This document shows positions 33,021-40,788 of a DNA stretch of 64,000 bases, one piece after another (positions within the stretch are counted from its first letter, which is position 1; each line of letters begins with the position of its first letter). The notes below the pieces were generated by a model. That model searched no databases. It was not told where the DNA came from and saw nothing but the letters and a program-made list of their open reading frames with translations. This DNA comes from VRUE01 sp036276735 (GTDB lineage: Bacteria; Actinomycetota; Thermoleophilia; Solirubrobacterales; 70-9). The position numbers were made by a program, and so were the translations under genes. The stretch lies in the NCBI GenBank assembly GCA_036276735.1, contig DASUOH010000039.1:1-64000 (forward strand), in the 5' to 3' direction.

Positions 33021-33119
33021 GTCCGGTGTCCCTCCGACGGAGACCGTCGCGCAGCTGATCGTTTAGCAAGGGCCCGAGTGTGGTCCCTCGAGCCTCCGTC
33101 GGAGGGACACCGGACTCAC
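33017..33119 (+). repeat. 103-bp inverted-repeat element, copy 2
   Basis: Perfect 24-bp terminal arms: 33017-33040 and 33096-33119. The core keeps GACCGTCGCGCAGCTGATCG. Relative to copy 1, positions 2/102, 3/101, 4/100, 8/96 and 13/91 changed in pairs that keep base pairing. It lies between two convergent genes and could act as a bidirectional terminator. Confidence 0.8.
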
Positions 33120-33123
33120 CTCG

Positions 33124-34080
33124 TCAGCGTAGGAGAAAGGTTCGGTTCACCTCAAGCCGGTTCTGGAGAAGCCCGTGTTCGACGTCCCAGGCGGCCCATT
33201 GCCGTAGCACTGCCGGATCGAAGGGAGCGGGCGCAAGGTCGGGGCCGAGCGCTTGCAGCTGGGCTTGCTGTTCGGCGCGGTCGAGCGAGGGGACCGAGGC
33301 GAGCAGATCGTCAAGCGCCGCCTCTGGGTGGTCGGTGGCGAGCCGATAGCCGCGCCGCGTCGCCTCGGTCATCGCGTCGATCAGCTCGGGGTCGCGCTCG
33401 AGCGTTTGGCGGGAGGTGGCGAGGACCAGCTCGGGGTAGGGCGGGGCGCCGTAGCGGTCGAGCTCGAAGACCCGGACCGGCACTCCCTGCTCGCGCAGCG
33501 CGACGGCCTCGGCGTTCCAGAACCCGGTCGTCGCGTCGACCCGGCCCGCGGCGAGCGAGGCGACCGCGTTGAAGCCGATCGTGACGCGGCGGACGAGCGC
33601 GGGGTCGCCACCGTCGGCGCTCACCTCGGAGTCGACCACCGCTTCGTCGGAGGGTAGGCCGGTCACGCCGACCGTGCGGCCCTCGAGGTCGCGGGGCCGG
33701 CGGACGTCGCCGTCGGCGCGGGCGATCACCGCCGCGAGCGGGCGCCGCACGACCGGCATCACGCCGATCAGATCGAGGCCCCGCTCTCGCGCGATCCCGA
33801 GGTCGTGGATGTCGAGGATCGCGAAGTCGGCGCGTCCGGCCTCGAGCAGCTTCGGGGCGTCGCTCGAGTCGCCCGGCTGGCGGATCGCCAGCTCGATGCC
33901 GGCGTCGCGGTACCAGCCGCGCCGCTCTGCCGCGTAGATCCCCGAGTGGACGGCGTTGGGGACGAAGTCGAGCACGAGCGACACGCCTTTCGGCGCGCCC
34001 GGTTCAGCGCCGTCGCCGCCGCAGCCGTAGCAAGCGGCCGCCAGCAGGACGGCCGCCAGCAGCGCAGCAGCACGTCTCAT
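33124..34080 (-). CDS. ABC transporter substrate-binding lipoprotein, NMT1/ThiY-like
   Basis: 318 residues. The signal peptide has a lipobox around LLAAAC (C17). The mature protein matches the NMT1/THI5-like binding-protein family: VSLVLDFVPNAVHSGIYAA, RGWYRDAGIELAIRQPGDSS, LLEAGRADFAILDIHDLGIA and GLPSDEAVVDSEV. Such proteins bind thiamine precursors (hydroxymethylpyrimidine) or related ligands. No permease or ATPase gene is next to it, so it is an orphan in this window. The 3' end abuts repeat copy 2. Confidence 0.83.
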   Translation of the reverse strand: MRRAAALLAAVLLAAACYGCGGDGAEPGAPKGVSLVLDFVPNAVHSGIYAAERRGWYRDAGIELAIRQPGDSSDAPKLLEAGRADFAILDIHDLGIARERGLDLIGVMPVVRRPLAAVIARADGDVRRPRDLEGRTVGVTGLPSDEAVVDSEVSADGGDPALVRRVTIGFNAVASLAAGRVDATTGFWNAEAVALREQGVPVRVFELDRYGAPPYPELVLATSRQTLERDPELIDAMTEATRRGYRLATDHPEAALDDLLASVPSLDRAEQQAQLQALGPDLAPAPFDPAVLRQWAAWDVEHGLLQNRLEVNRTFLLR

Positions 34081-34089
34081 GCGGAGCGC

Positions 34090-34095
34090 AGCCTA
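34090..34095 (-). promoter_or_regulatory. -10-like hexamer TAGGCT for the binding-protein gene
   Basis: TAGGCT on the minus strand ends 9 nt before the ATG at 34080. Confidence 0.4.
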
Positions 34096-34165
34096 TTCGT
34101 TCGGACGATCCGGTTAGACTGCCGCTCGACCGAGTTTTGGGCATACGGGATAGGAGGCGTTACCA

Positions 34166-34960
34166 GTGCAGGAACGAGGAATCGCGGCATATCTCGCTGA
34201 GTTGATCGGCACCTTCTTGCTGGTGTTCTTCGTCGTCAGCGTGGTCGTACTATTCGTGGCGACGGGCAACCAGGCGCAGTTTGGCTCTGACTTCGCGGTG
34301 GTCGGCCTCGTCCACGCCTTCCTGCTCTTCGGGCTGATCGTCATGTTCGGCGTGGTCAGCGGCGGCCACTTCAACCCGGCCGTGACGCTCGCCGCCGCGG
34401 CGATCCGGCGGATCGCGCCGGTCGACGCGCTGATCTACCTTCTCGCGCAGCTTTCCGGCGGCGTGCTCGGGGCGCTTCTGGCCAAGGGCCTGCTGGTCGA
34501 CGAGGGCCGGGCCACGAACTACGCCGCCGCGGAGGTCAGCGGCTTGCTCGGCGGCAACTTCCAGGGATTCATCGTCGAGGGCATCGGCACGTTCTGCCTT
34601 GTGCTGGTCATCCTCGCCGCCGTCTTCTCCCGCAAGAGCTTCAAGGAGTGGGCGCCGCTGGCGATCGGTACGACGCTTGGCTTCCTCGTCATGGTCGGGG
34701 CCCCGCTGACCGGCGGCTCCTTCAACCCCGCTCGCTGGTTCGGTCCCGCCCTGGTCGCCAACGAGTGGGGCTCGGTCTGGCCGTACGTGCTCGGCCCGAT
34801 TGTCGGCTCCCTGCTTGCCGCAGGCGTCTTCCGCTTCGTGATCGAGCCGGGTGGCCTGCCCCCGACCGAGTCGCCGGAGCCGGTCCGCGGCCAGCCCGAC
34901 GAGGTGCGTAAGACGGCCGCGACCGCAGCGACGACCGCCAAGCCGTCCACGGCCGGCTAG
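34166..34960 (+). CDS. MIP-family channel (aquaporin/glycerol facilitator)
   Basis: 264 residues with six membrane helices and the two pore half-helices: SGGHFNPAVTLAAA and GGSFNPARWFGPALV. The NPA boxes are therefore intact. The arginine after the second NPA supports water or small-solute selectivity of aquaporin type. The C-terminal ~40 residues form a cytoplasmic tail rich in A, T and P. The start is GTG, with AGGAGG about 9 nt upstream. A strong hairpin terminator follows. Confidence 0.9.
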   Translation: MQERGIAAYLAELIGTFLLVFFVVSVVVLFVATGNQAQFGSDFAVVGLVHAFLLFGLIVMFGVVSGGHFNPAVTLAAAAIRRIAPVDALIYLLAQLSGGVLGALLAKGLLVDEGRATNYAAAEVSGLLGGNFQGFIVEGIGTFCLVLVILAAVFSRKSFKEWAPLAIGTTLGFLVMVGAPLTGGSFNPARWFGPALVANEWGSVWPYVLGPIVGSLLAAGVFRFVIEPGGLPPTESPEPVRGQPDEVRKTAATAATTAKPSTAG

Positions 34961-34984
34961 CCAGTTCGGCTCACGCCTCGCTTG

Positions 34985-35018
34985 GAAACCGACCGCCTCC
35001 GGGCGGTCGGTTTCGTTT
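34985..35018 (+). terminator. Rho-independent-like terminator after the aquaporin gene
   Basis: Perfect 13-bp arms GAAACCGACCGCC (34985-34997) and its complement (35002-35014) around a 4-nt loop, followed by a short T-rich run. It stands 24 bp after the stop. Confidence 0.75.
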
Positions 35019-35041
35019 CGGGGTGCGCCGGCCGCTTGCAG

Positions 35042-35047
35042 TAGCTT
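35042..35047 (+). promoter_or_regulatory. -10-like hexamer TAGCTT for fbiC
   Basis: TAGCTT ends 6 nt before the GTG at 35054, giving a predicted leaderless fbiC mRNA. Confidence 0.45.
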
Positions 35048-35053
35048 GGCCCC

Positions 35054-37327
35054 GTGCGTCGCGTCACCTTCTCGCGCAATTACACGCTCTCCCTCTCGCG
35101 CACCTGCCAGTGCTACTGCAAGTACTGCGCGTTCGCGACGCATCGCGCCCACATTCATCCGCCCGAGGAGGTAGAGCGGCGCCTCGACGAGGCGGTGCGG
35201 CGCAACGCCAAGGAGCTGCTCGTCCTGACCGGCGAGCGGCCCGAGGTCAACCCCGAGGTGGCGGCGCGGCTGGCGGAGTGGGGCCACGACGACTTCACCT
35301 CTTACGCGGTCTGGGCGTGCGAACGGGCGATGGAGCGAGGGCTGCTGCCACACACGAATCTCGGCGTCCTTGACGAACGCGACCTGAGCCGCCTCCGCGA
35401 GGTCACCGCTTCCCAGGGCCTCATGCTCGAGTCGATCTCCGAGCGCCTCATGGACACCGTCCACGCCGGCTCCCCCACGAAGCATCCCGCACGACGCCTC
35501 GCCACCATCAAGGCAGCCGGCCGGCTCAAGATCCCCTTCACCTCCGGAATCCTCGTCGGCATCGGCGAGACGGCCGAGGAGCAAGTCGCTTCTCTGGAAG
35601 CGCTTGCTTCTTTGCACAATCGCTACGGCCATCTCCAAGAGGTGATCCTCCAGAACTTCGTCCCCCACCCTCGCTATTACGGGGCCGAGGTCGCGGATAT
35701 CGCCGACCAGGCCGCCCGCAACCGCTGGCAGGAGGGCGGGCCCCCCTCCGACGAAGGCTCAAGAAACCACGCCGGCGCCCTTGCAGCTCGATCAGCTGCG
35801 CAACGGTCTTCGGCGGAGGGGGGCCCGCCCTCCCCACCCGCCCTCCCCCCGTGGGCGACGCCCGTGTCGATTCAGGACATCAAGCGGTTGATCGCGAAGA
35901 GTCGAGAGTTGATGCCTGAGGTGGGGGTGCAAGTGCCTCCGAACCTGAGCGACTGGTGGCCAGAGCTGGTGGAAGCTGGGGCTACCGATCTTGGGGGGCT
36001 GTCGGCGAACGGGGATCACATCTCGCCGGAGGAGCCGTTCCCCAGCCCGCATCAGGTGCGAAAGGAGCTGGCGCCGAGGGGCTATGCGCTGACCGAGCGG
36101 TTGTGCGTCTACCCGCAGTACATGGACGGCAAGTGGATGGAGCAGGGGGTGCTCGACGTCATCAAGCTGAAGTACTGGAGCTTCATCCCTCGACGGGGCT
36201 CGGGACGTAGGAGGGAAGAGCATTTGGATCCGAAGCTGGTCTCGACCGCCATCGCCAAGGGGCGGGAGGGGGAGGAGCTGAGTGAGGACGAGCTGACGGC
36301 GCTCTTCGCCGAGACGCGGCCGGCGGCGATCGAGGAGATGCGGGTGGCGGCCGACGAGCTGCGAGAGGAGCTGGCCGGCGACCGCGTCACCTTCGTCGTC
36401 AACCGCAACATCAACTTCACCAACATTTGCGTGGTCGGCTGCGCCTTCTGCGGCTTCGGCCAGGGGCGGCGCTCGCCCGATGCCTATGAGGTCTCTGAGG
36501 ACGACTTCGCGGCCCGGGTGCAGGAGGCGGTCGACTTCGGCGCCACGGAGATCTGCATGCAGGGCGGCATCCATCCCGACCTGACGCTCGAGGAGTACGG
36601 GCGCTGGCTGCGGCTCGCCAAGCGCGAGGCGCCACAGCTCCACCTGCACGCCTACTCGCCGATGGAGGTCCATTACATGTGCGAGCGCTCGGGCAACGGG
36701 CCGGACGACGTCTTCGCCTACCTGCTCGAGTGCGGGCTCGGCTCGACCCCAGGTACTGCGGCTGAGGTGCTCGACGACGGCGTCCGCCAGCGGATCTCAC
36801 CCAACAAGCTGCCGGTCGAGCGCTGGGTGGAGATCATCGAAGCGTCTCACCGCGCCGGGCTGCGCTCGACCTCGACGGTGATGTTCGGCCACATCGAGGA
36901 GCCTCGCGAGCTGGCTCGCCACATGCGCGTCGTCCGTGCCCTGCAGGAGCGAACTGGTGGCATCACCGAGTTCGTGCCGCTCAGCTTCATTCCGTTCAAC
37001 ACCCTGCTTGGGCGCACGCACGGGGTGGAGGAGATCTCCGCCGCCGAGAACCTCAAGCACACCGCGGCCTTTCGGCTGGCGCTCGGCAAGACGATCCCCA
37101 ACCTGCAGGCGAGCTGGGTCAAGATGGGGCTGGAGGCGGCGACGGAGGCGCTCCGCTGGGGGGTCAACGACCTCGGGGGCACCCTGATGGAGGAGAACAT
37201 CTCGCGGATGGCCGGCTCGCAGCATGGCGTGCGGCTCGAGCCCGAGCAGCTGGTCGAGGCAGCGCGCGCCGCCGGGCGCGAGCCAGCGCAGCGGACGACG
37301 CTCTACGAGATCCTCGAGATCTACTAG
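35054..37327 (+). CDS. fbiC: FbiC: fused CofG-CofH F0 synthase
   Basis: 757 residues carrying two radical-SAM domains. The CofG half has CQCYCKYC (C18, C22, C25; Cx3Cx2C). The CofH half has NICVVGCAFCGFG (C459, C463, C466), followed by EICMQGGIHPDLTLEEYG. It builds the deazaflavin ring F0 from tyrosine and a ribityl-uracil precursor, the first committed step of F420. Residues about 226-260 are encoded by a 103-bp inverted repeat inserted in the CofG half; the reading frame is kept and conserved sequence resumes at PWATPVSIQDIKRLI. The insert is glycine/serine/proline-rich and probably a surface loop. The other F420 genes follow at 37.6-40.7 kb. Confidence 0.92.
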   Translation: MRRVTFSRNYTLSLSRTCQCYCKYCAFATHRAHIHPPEEVERRLDEAVRRNAKELLVLTGERPEVNPEVAARLAEWGHDDFTSYAVWACERAMERGLLPHTNLGVLDERDLSRLREVTASQGLMLESISERLMDTVHAGSPTKHPARRLATIKAAGRLKIPFTSGILVGIGETAEEQVASLEALASLHNRYGHLQEVILQNFVPHPRYYGAEVADIADQAARNRWQEGGPPSDEGSRNHAGALAARSAAQRSSAEGGPPSPPALPPWATPVSIQDIKRLIAKSRELMPEVGVQVPPNLSDWWPELVEAGATDLGGLSANGDHISPEEPFPSPHQVRKELAPRGYALTERLCVYPQYMDGKWMEQGVLDVIKLKYWSFIPRRGSGRRREEHLDPKLVSTAIAKGREGEELSEDELTALFAETRPAAIEEMRVAADELREELAGDRVTFVVNRNINFTNICVVGCAFCGFGQGRRSPDAYEVSEDDFAARVQEAVDFGATEICMQGGIHPDLTLEEYGRWLRLAKREAPQLHLHAYSPMEVHYMCERSGNGPDDVFAYLLECGLGSTPGTAAEVLDDGVRQRISPNKLPVERWVEIIEASHRAGLRSTSTVMFGHIEEPRELARHMRVVRALQERTGGITEFVPLSFIPFNTLLGRTHGVEEISAAENLKHTAAFRLALGKTIPNLQASWVKMGLEAATEALRWGVNDLGGTLMEENISRMAGSQHGVRLEPEQLVEAARAAGREPAQRTTLYEILEIY
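35731..35833 (-). repeat. 103-bp inverted-repeat element, copy 3, inside fbiC
   Basis: 26-bp arms (35731-35756 and 35808-35833, one mismatch). In reverse orientation it aligns without gaps to copies 1 and 2, with the shared core GACCGTTGCGCAGCTGATCG. It adds an extra segment of about 35 codons to the fbiC reading frame without a stop. Confidence 0.8.
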
Positions 37328-37415
37328 CGCGCCGGCCGGCTACGCGCATCGCTGCACACCTTCGCGGGTAGCGGGAAGGCCGAACACCGCAACGCACAGC
37401 GAAAAAGGAGCTGAG

Positions 37416-37595
37416 ATGAGCGACGAGATCCGCAACAAGGACGACGCGAAAGGCCGCGTCAAGGAGGCTGCTGGAGACCTGACCGGCGACGATCAGATGA
37501 AGCGCGAGGGCAAGCTCGACCAGGCCACCGGTCGCGCCAAGGACGGAGTCGAGCGCGTCGCCGACAAGGTTCGCGACGCCTTGCGCAAAGACTGA
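37416..37595 (+). CDS. CsbD-family stress-response protein
   Basis: 59 residues of CsbD type: KGRVKEAAGDLTGDDQMKREG then KLDQATGRAKDGVERVAD. These are small, highly charged helical proteins induced by general stress; the molecular role is unknown. A clear ribosome binding site (AAGGAG) lies 7 nt before the ATG. It is convergent with cofE, 19 bp apart. Confidence 0.9.
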   Translation: MSDEIRNKDDAKGRVKEAAGDLTGDDQMKREGKLDQATGRAKDGVERVADKVRDALRKD

Positions 37596-37617
37596 GCGTC
37601 CGGCGCGGGACGCCTCA
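37593..37617. terminator. Short hairpin between csbD-like gene and cofE
   Basis: TGAGCGTCC and GGACGCCTCA pair with one bulged base around a short loop. The arms contain both stop codons of the convergent genes. A weak bidirectional terminator is possible. Confidence 0.35.
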
Positions 37618-38388
37618 GCGGAAGAGGTCCTCGTCCCGCGGGCGGCGCAGCGCCGCGGCCCCGGGGCCGTCTGCGTCGGTGACGAAGCGGTCTAGGCCGC
37701 GGACGATCGCCACCGGCGTGCGGCTGGCCTTGTCGCGGACGAGATCGGCCGCGGCGGCCGCCTCGTCGGCGACGGCGATCTGGGTCGCTTCGAGCGCGCG
37801 GCCCTCGGCGTCCTCGCGCCCGCGCCAGTCGTCGAGGGGCACCAAGCCGGCGCAGCCGATCGCGACCTCGCTCTGACCCAGTCGCCAGGCGCGGCCGAAG
37901 CTGTCGGCGACGACGACGGCCACGCGCCGTCGGCTCGACGCCTCGATCTCGGCGCGGATCCGCCGCGCCGAGGCGTCGGGCTCCTCGGGCAGCAGCGCGA
38001 CCGTGCCCGCGTCCGGCAGGTTCGAGCTGTCGATGCCGGCGTTGGCGCAGACGAAGCCATGCCTCGTCTCGGCGATGAGCACGCCCCGCTCGGTGCGCAG
38101 CACCTCGCGGCTCTCATCGAGGATCAGCTGCACCAGGGCCGGCTCCTTGTCGAGGGCCGCGGCGAGGCGCAGCGCCTCGGCGCCGGGCACCACGGAGGAG
38201 AGCCGGCGCACGCGCCCCTCCGCCTTGGACACGACCTTTTGCGAGACGACGACGACGTCGCCGTCGGCGAGATCGGCGCTGGCGGCGACTTCGACGCCAA
38301 TCGAGGTGCCCTGCTCGAACTCCGGCAGGCCCGGGACCGGCACGACCCGAATCCCGCCTTTCGCTCCGCTGTTCCTTTGCCCAGTCAT
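37615..38388 (-). CDS. cofE: Coenzyme F420-0:L-glutamate ligase
   Basis: About 257 residues, the CofE fold only. Key segments are IRVVPVPGLPEFEQG, DGDVVVVSQKVVSKAEGRVR, VLIAETRHGFVCANAGID and VVVADSFGRAWRLGQSEVAIG. It adds glutamate to F420-0 using GTP. Mycobacterial FbiB carries an additional C-terminal FMN reductase domain that reduces dehydro-F420; it is missing here, so that step must be elsewhere or unnecessary. ATG at 38388 is preferred over a GTG at 38403. Last gene of the run cofD-cofC-cofE on the minus strand. Confidence 0.9.
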   Translation of the reverse strand: MTGQRNSGAKGGIRVVPVPGLPEFEQGTSIGVEVAASADLADGDVVVVSQKVVSKAEGRVRRLSSVVPGAEALRLAAALDKEPALVQLILDESREVLRTERGVLIAETRHGFVCANAGIDSSNLPDAGTVALLPEEPDASARRIRAEIEASSRRRVAVVVADSFGRAWRLGQSEVAIGCAGLVPLDDWRGREDAEGRALEATQIAVADEAAAAADLVRDKASRTPVAIVRGLDRFVTDADGPGAAALRRPRDEDLFR

Positions 38389-38416
38389 TTCGGGATAAGG
38401 CACAGCACAGCGTCGC

Positions 38417-39064
38417 TCACAATCCGAGTGCCTTCGCCGTCCGCTTCGCCCGCGCGGGGTTCGCCTCGATCTCTCGAGTGAGCGCGACCACGTCCCCGGG
38501 CGTGTCGAGGTCGAGCGCCAGCGACGGCACGTCCTCCACCTCGAAGGGGATGGCGGCGGTGCGCGCGGCGGCGACGTGACGCTCGCGGCTGCCCTCGCCG
38601 AAGGCCGGCTCGATTGCGCCAGGGGGCGAAAGGACGAGCGCGTTGGTGCCGGTGCCGTGGCGGTCGGGGACGATCGCGACGTAGCTGCTTGGGATGCCCG
38701 TGAGCAGACGGTCGAGCTCGCGAGGGGCGAGCAACGGGCAGTCGCCCGGCAGGAGGACGACGCAGGAGGCGCCCTCCGCTTCGGCGCGCGCGATTCCGGC
38801 TTGGGCTGCGAGGTTGTGTCCCTCGTCAGCGGGGTCAGGGACGACGTCGATAGGTGCCGCCGCTTCCGCGGCGATCTCCTGGGCGAGCGGGTCTCCGCTG
38901 ACGAGGATGGTGCGCTCGACCGCTCGAGCCGCGCCGATCGCCTCCAGGACGTCGGCGAGCATCGCGGCCGCCAGTGCCTGGCGGCGCGCCTCGTCGAGCC
39001 CGGGCGCGAGCCGCTGCTTCGCCTCGGCGAAGCGCTTCACCGGCACCACCGCCGTCGCCTTCAT
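38417..39064 (-). CDS. cofC: 2-phospho-L-lactate guanylyltransferase (CofC/FbiD)
   Basis: 215 residues with a nucleotidyltransferase fold: MKATAVVPVKRFAEAKQRLA, EGASCVVLLPGDCPLLAPRE and IVPDRHGTGTNALVLSPP. It activates 2-phospholactate or phosphoenolpyruvate with GTP for CofD. The ATG at 39064 overlaps the cofD stop by ATGA. A longer frame upstream is antisense shadow of cofD. Which three-carbon donor it uses cannot be read from the sequence. Confidence 0.9.
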   Translation of the reverse strand: MKATAVVPVKRFAEAKQRLAPGLDEARRQALAAAMLADVLEAIGAARAVERTILVSGDPLAQEIAAEAAAPIDVVPDPADEGHNLAAQAGIARAEAEGASCVVLLPGDCPLLAPRELDRLLTGIPSSYVAIVPDRHGTGTNALVLSPPGAIEPAFGEGSRERHVAAARTAAIPFEVEDVPSLALDLDTPGDVVALTREIEANPARAKRTAKALGL

Positions 39065-39990
39065 CCGTCGCGCTCCAGCTCGGCGGCGTATTCGAGCACG
39101 ATCCGGGCCAGGCGGGCGCGGGCGGCGGCGCTGTCCATCAGGGTCGGCGCCTTCTGCGTCGGAATCTCGGCGGGCGGCGGATCGGGGTCGTCCACGTCGA
39201 CGACCATGGCATCGATCAGGCCGGTATAGAGCGAGGCGACCCCGGCGGCGGTGGAGGGGCGTCCGAGCGCCGCCATGAAGCGCTCGGTCGGGCCTTTGAC
39301 GACCTTGCCGGCGACGTAGGGACTGACCGCCACTACCGGCGCCTCGGCCGCGGCGATCGCCTCGCGCATGCCGGGGAGGGCGAGGATCGGCCCGATGCTG
39401 ATTACCGGGTTCGAGGGGCCGATCACGATCGCCTCGGCCGCGGCGATCGCGGCGAGCGCCTCCGGGCTCGGCTCCGCCTCGGCGATCCCGTCGAGCTCGA
39501 CGCCGCGCACCTCCGGCTCGCCGCGGTCGAGGACCAGGTACTCCTGGAGGTCGCGGCGGCCGGCGTCGGTGAGGACCTTGGTTCGCACCGGCGCCTCGCA
39601 CATCGGCAGCACCCGCGCCTCGACTCCGAGCGCGCTGGAGATCTGGGCCTGCGCATCGGTCTGTCGCCCACCGTCGGCGAGGAACTCGCGCCGGTAGAGG
39701 CAGGCGGCGAGGTCCCGGTCCGACAGCCCGAACCAGGCCGGCGCTCCCAGCCGGGTGAGCCGCTCGAAGACGACGAAGCTGTCGTCGCGGATCCCCCAGC
39801 CGCGCTCGGCGTCGATTTCGCCGCTCAGCCAGTAGGTGACCAGGTCGGGATCGGGGGAGACGTGGACGCCGAGGATCTCGAGGTCGTCGCCGGTGTTGAC
39901 GATCACCGACAGGTCCGAGCCGATCTCCTCCTGCAGGCCGGCGGCCAGTTTGGCCCCGCCCGTGCCGCCCGCGAGGAGGACCGTCCTCAC
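39061..39990 (-). CDS. cofD: 2-phospho-L-lactate transferase (CofD/FbiA)
   Basis: 309 residues. It opens with TVLLAGGTGGAKLAAGLQ, a GTGGAKL family signature, followed by VIVNTGDDLEILGVHVSPD and LVTYWLSGEID. Further on is AIVIGPSNPVISIGPILALPG. It transfers the phospholactyl (or phosphoenolpyruvyl) group to F0, giving F420-0. The start is GTG with a strong ribosome binding site (GGAGGGAGG). It sits 10 bp from the upstream oxidoreductase gene, so all four minus-strand genes probably form one operon. Confidence 0.92.
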   Translation of the reverse strand: MRTVLLAGGTGGAKLAAGLQEEIGSDLSVIVNTGDDLEILGVHVSPDPDLVTYWLSGEIDAERGWGIRDDSFVVFERLTRLGAPAWFGLSDRDLAACLYRREFLADGGRQTDAQAQISSALGVEARVLPMCEAPVRTKVLTDAGRRDLQEYLVLDRGEPEVRGVELDGIAEAEPSPEALAAIAAAEAIVIGPSNPVISIGPILALPGMREAIAAAEAPVVAVSPYVAGKVVKGPTERFMAALGRPSTAAGVASLYTGLIDAMVVDVDDPDPPPAEIPTQKAPTLMDSAAARARLARIVLEYAAELERDG

Positions 39991-40000
39991 GCCTCCCTCC

Positions 40001-40693
40001 TCACGCCCAGTGATCGGCGTCCGGCAAGCCGGTCAAGCGGATCCCGGCGTGGACCTTGTAACGGGTGTTGACCGAGATCAGCAGCGGGGTCAGCTGCTCG
40101 ACGATTCGCGCCGTCTCCAAGGCGCCGGCGTTGACCGCGCGCAGTCCCGGGATCGCCTCGATCAGGCGGGCGACGCGCGCCTTGTCGGCCTTGCGGTCGC
40201 CGCAGACCAGCACGTCCTCGCCCGGCTCGGCGTCCAGGTCGGAGAGGACCGGGGCGGCGACCGTATGCAGGGCCGAGATCACGGTTACCCCGTCAGGAAC
40301 CATCTCCTGAGCCTGCTGAGCAGCCGATCCCTGCCAAACGCCGAGCGAGCGGGTCGCTTTGCCGCTCACCGCGGCGGCGAGCGGGACGGTGCAATCGACC
40401 AGGATCTGACCCGGCTGCAGAGCGCCGCGCAGGTTGTTGAGGTTCTCAGACTGGGCGCGGAAGGGGACGGTGAGGAAGACGATCGGGCCGCGCTGCGCCG
40501 CGTCCTCGTTCTGGAGCCCCTCGACCTCCGCGCCCGGAACAGCCTCGCGGATCCGCGCGGCCGCTTCCTCTGCTCGCTCGGCCGAGCGCGAGCCGATCGT
40601 CACGGGGTGGCCGGCCTTGGCCCAGCGCAGCGCCAGGCCCGCGCCGAGCGCGCCGGTGCCGCCGACGATGGGGATCGGTTCCTTGGCCGCCAT
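40001..40693 (-). CDS. F420-dependent NADP oxidoreductase
   Basis: 230 residues of the Fno type. The Rossmann loop PIVGGTGALGAGLALRWAKAG and the NADP-binding SRSAERAEEAA come first. Then come VDCTVPLAAAV and the C-terminal GLRAVNAGALETARIVEQLTPLL. It exchanges hydride between F420 and NADP, linking the cofactor made by the neighbouring genes to the NADPH pool that Ccr uses. First gene of the F420 minus-strand run. A TAGACT lies 10 nt before the ATG. Confidence 0.87.
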   Translation of the reverse strand: MAAKEPIPIVGGTGALGAGLALRWAKAGHPVTIGSRSAERAEEAAARIREAVPGAEVEGLQNEDAAQRGPIVFLTVPFRAQSENLNNLRGALQPGQILVDCTVPLAAAVSGKATRSLGVWQGSAAQQAQEMVPDGVTVISALHTVAAPVLSDLDAEPGEDVLVCGDRKADKARVARLIEAIPGLRAVNAGALETARIVEQLTPLLISVNTRYKVHAGIRLTGLPDADHWA

Positions 40694-40788
40694 GGCGCCG
40701 GCCAGTCTATGCTCACCCGAATGCGGAGCGACCGAAGCGTCACAGCCTGATTCTTCGCGAGGGAGTGAAGCATGAGATTGGCGTATCG

